Below are positions 63,829-64,000 of a DNA stretch of 64,000 nt, piece by piece. The translations under genes and the position numbers were made by a program. This DNA is from Desulforhopalus sp. IMCC35007. Its GTDB lineage: Bacteria; Desulfobacterota; Desulfobulbia; Desulfobulbales; Desulfocapsaceae. The stretch lies in the NCBI RefSeq assembly GCF_005116575.1, contig NZ_SWCN01000014.1, positions 89,212 to 153,211 of the forward strand. Reading direction: 5' to 3'. The notes beneath the pieces are model-generated. The model was given only the letters and a program-made list of their open reading frames with translations, was not told the DNA's origin and did no database searches. The first letter of the stretch is position 1; each line of letters starts with the position of its first letter.

Positions 63829-64000
63829 TAGCCGCTCGCCGCGACATAAAGCGCGGGACACTTCGGGAGTTTGGGAGTGTTAAACGATCCTTGAAAACTA
63901 AATAACAACACATAAGCAAACGGGCCCAACGTAGTTTTAGCGAACTACAATGGAGCAAGTTTTCGTAATTCGAAAATAGAGCTCTTATATACATAAGCAC
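63829..64000 (+). other. Probable rRNA operon leader, 5' part (16S gene expected past the window)
   Basis: 172 bases after P2 with no reading frame worth supporting. GATCCTTGAAAACTAAATAAC at 63889-63909 resembles the boxA-like CTTTGAAAACT sequence found in many bacterial rRNA leaders, and short stems follow (GTAGTT/AACTAC and TTTTCG/CGAAAA) as in 16S processing regions. No 16S sequence is reached, so this is inference. Confidence 0.6.

Overview
The window looks like a chromosome segment of a sulfate-reducing or sulfur-disproportionating bacterium of the Desulfobulbales/Desulfocapsaceae type (Desulfobacterota). The reasons are indirect: a DsrC-family protein, a CCG-domain FAD/Fe-S oxidase tail, a complex I gene set without nuoE/F/G but with extra antiporter-like subunits, a TSUP (TauE/SafE) sulfite-exporter-type locus under two-component control, orphan TRAP/TAXI binding proteins, the rplM-rpsI-argC-truA order, and a moderate base composition (judged by eye, not computed). 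I see no insertion sequence, prophage, CRISPR array or other mobile element.

Layout. 1-12 kb: end of a FAD/Fe-S oxidase, then mostly minus-strand single genes (TAXI binding protein, dynamin-like GTPase, MBL-fold and calcineurin-type hydrolases, a zinc-ribbon methyltransferase with an apparent ATT start, isochorismatase-type hydrolase, ZIP metal transporter, DUF2284, SIMPL, VOC), an orphan DctP and a divergent DsrC-like protein. 12-18 kb: two large multi-PAS signalling proteins. 18-27 kb: recC-recB-recD in overlapping order, with two unrecognised genes at its promoter end. 28-30 kb: UspA-type stress protein and a MOSC protein. 30-37 kb: an apparent minus-strand operon of Cache histidine kinase, response regulator, TSUP exporter, a membrane-anchored unknown, a PEP-synthase-like protein without its TIM barrel, and a second response regulator. 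38-44 kb: acyl-CoA ligase, ubiE/menG, asnS, an ARMT1/DUF89 protein, a TtcA-like protein, a lipoprotein. 44-48 kb: hisB, tRNA-Gly(GCC), rplM, rpsI, argC, truA.

48-61 kb: a LysR regulator is divergent from a 13-gene complex I operon nuoABCDHIJK, an MrpD-like subunit, an 84-residue membrane protein, a NuoL/MrpD-like subunit, nuoM and nuoN. A strong -35/-10 pair lies in front and a terminator behind. The enzyme keeps the quinone-reducing arm and four antiporter-like subunits but has no NADH-oxidising module here, so its electron donor is unknown. 61-64 kb: a Ste24-like M48 peptidase, a membrane/coiled-coil unknown, and two tandem promoters with an rRNA-type leader running off the window, so an rRNA operon probably begins just past base 64000.

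The best candidates for something under-described are the two-component/TSUP/PEP-synthase-like operon (29.8-37.1 kb), the complex I variant with its small extra subunit (49.6-61.1 kb), and the DsrC-like protein that keeps only a terminal cysteine (11.5-11.8 kb).
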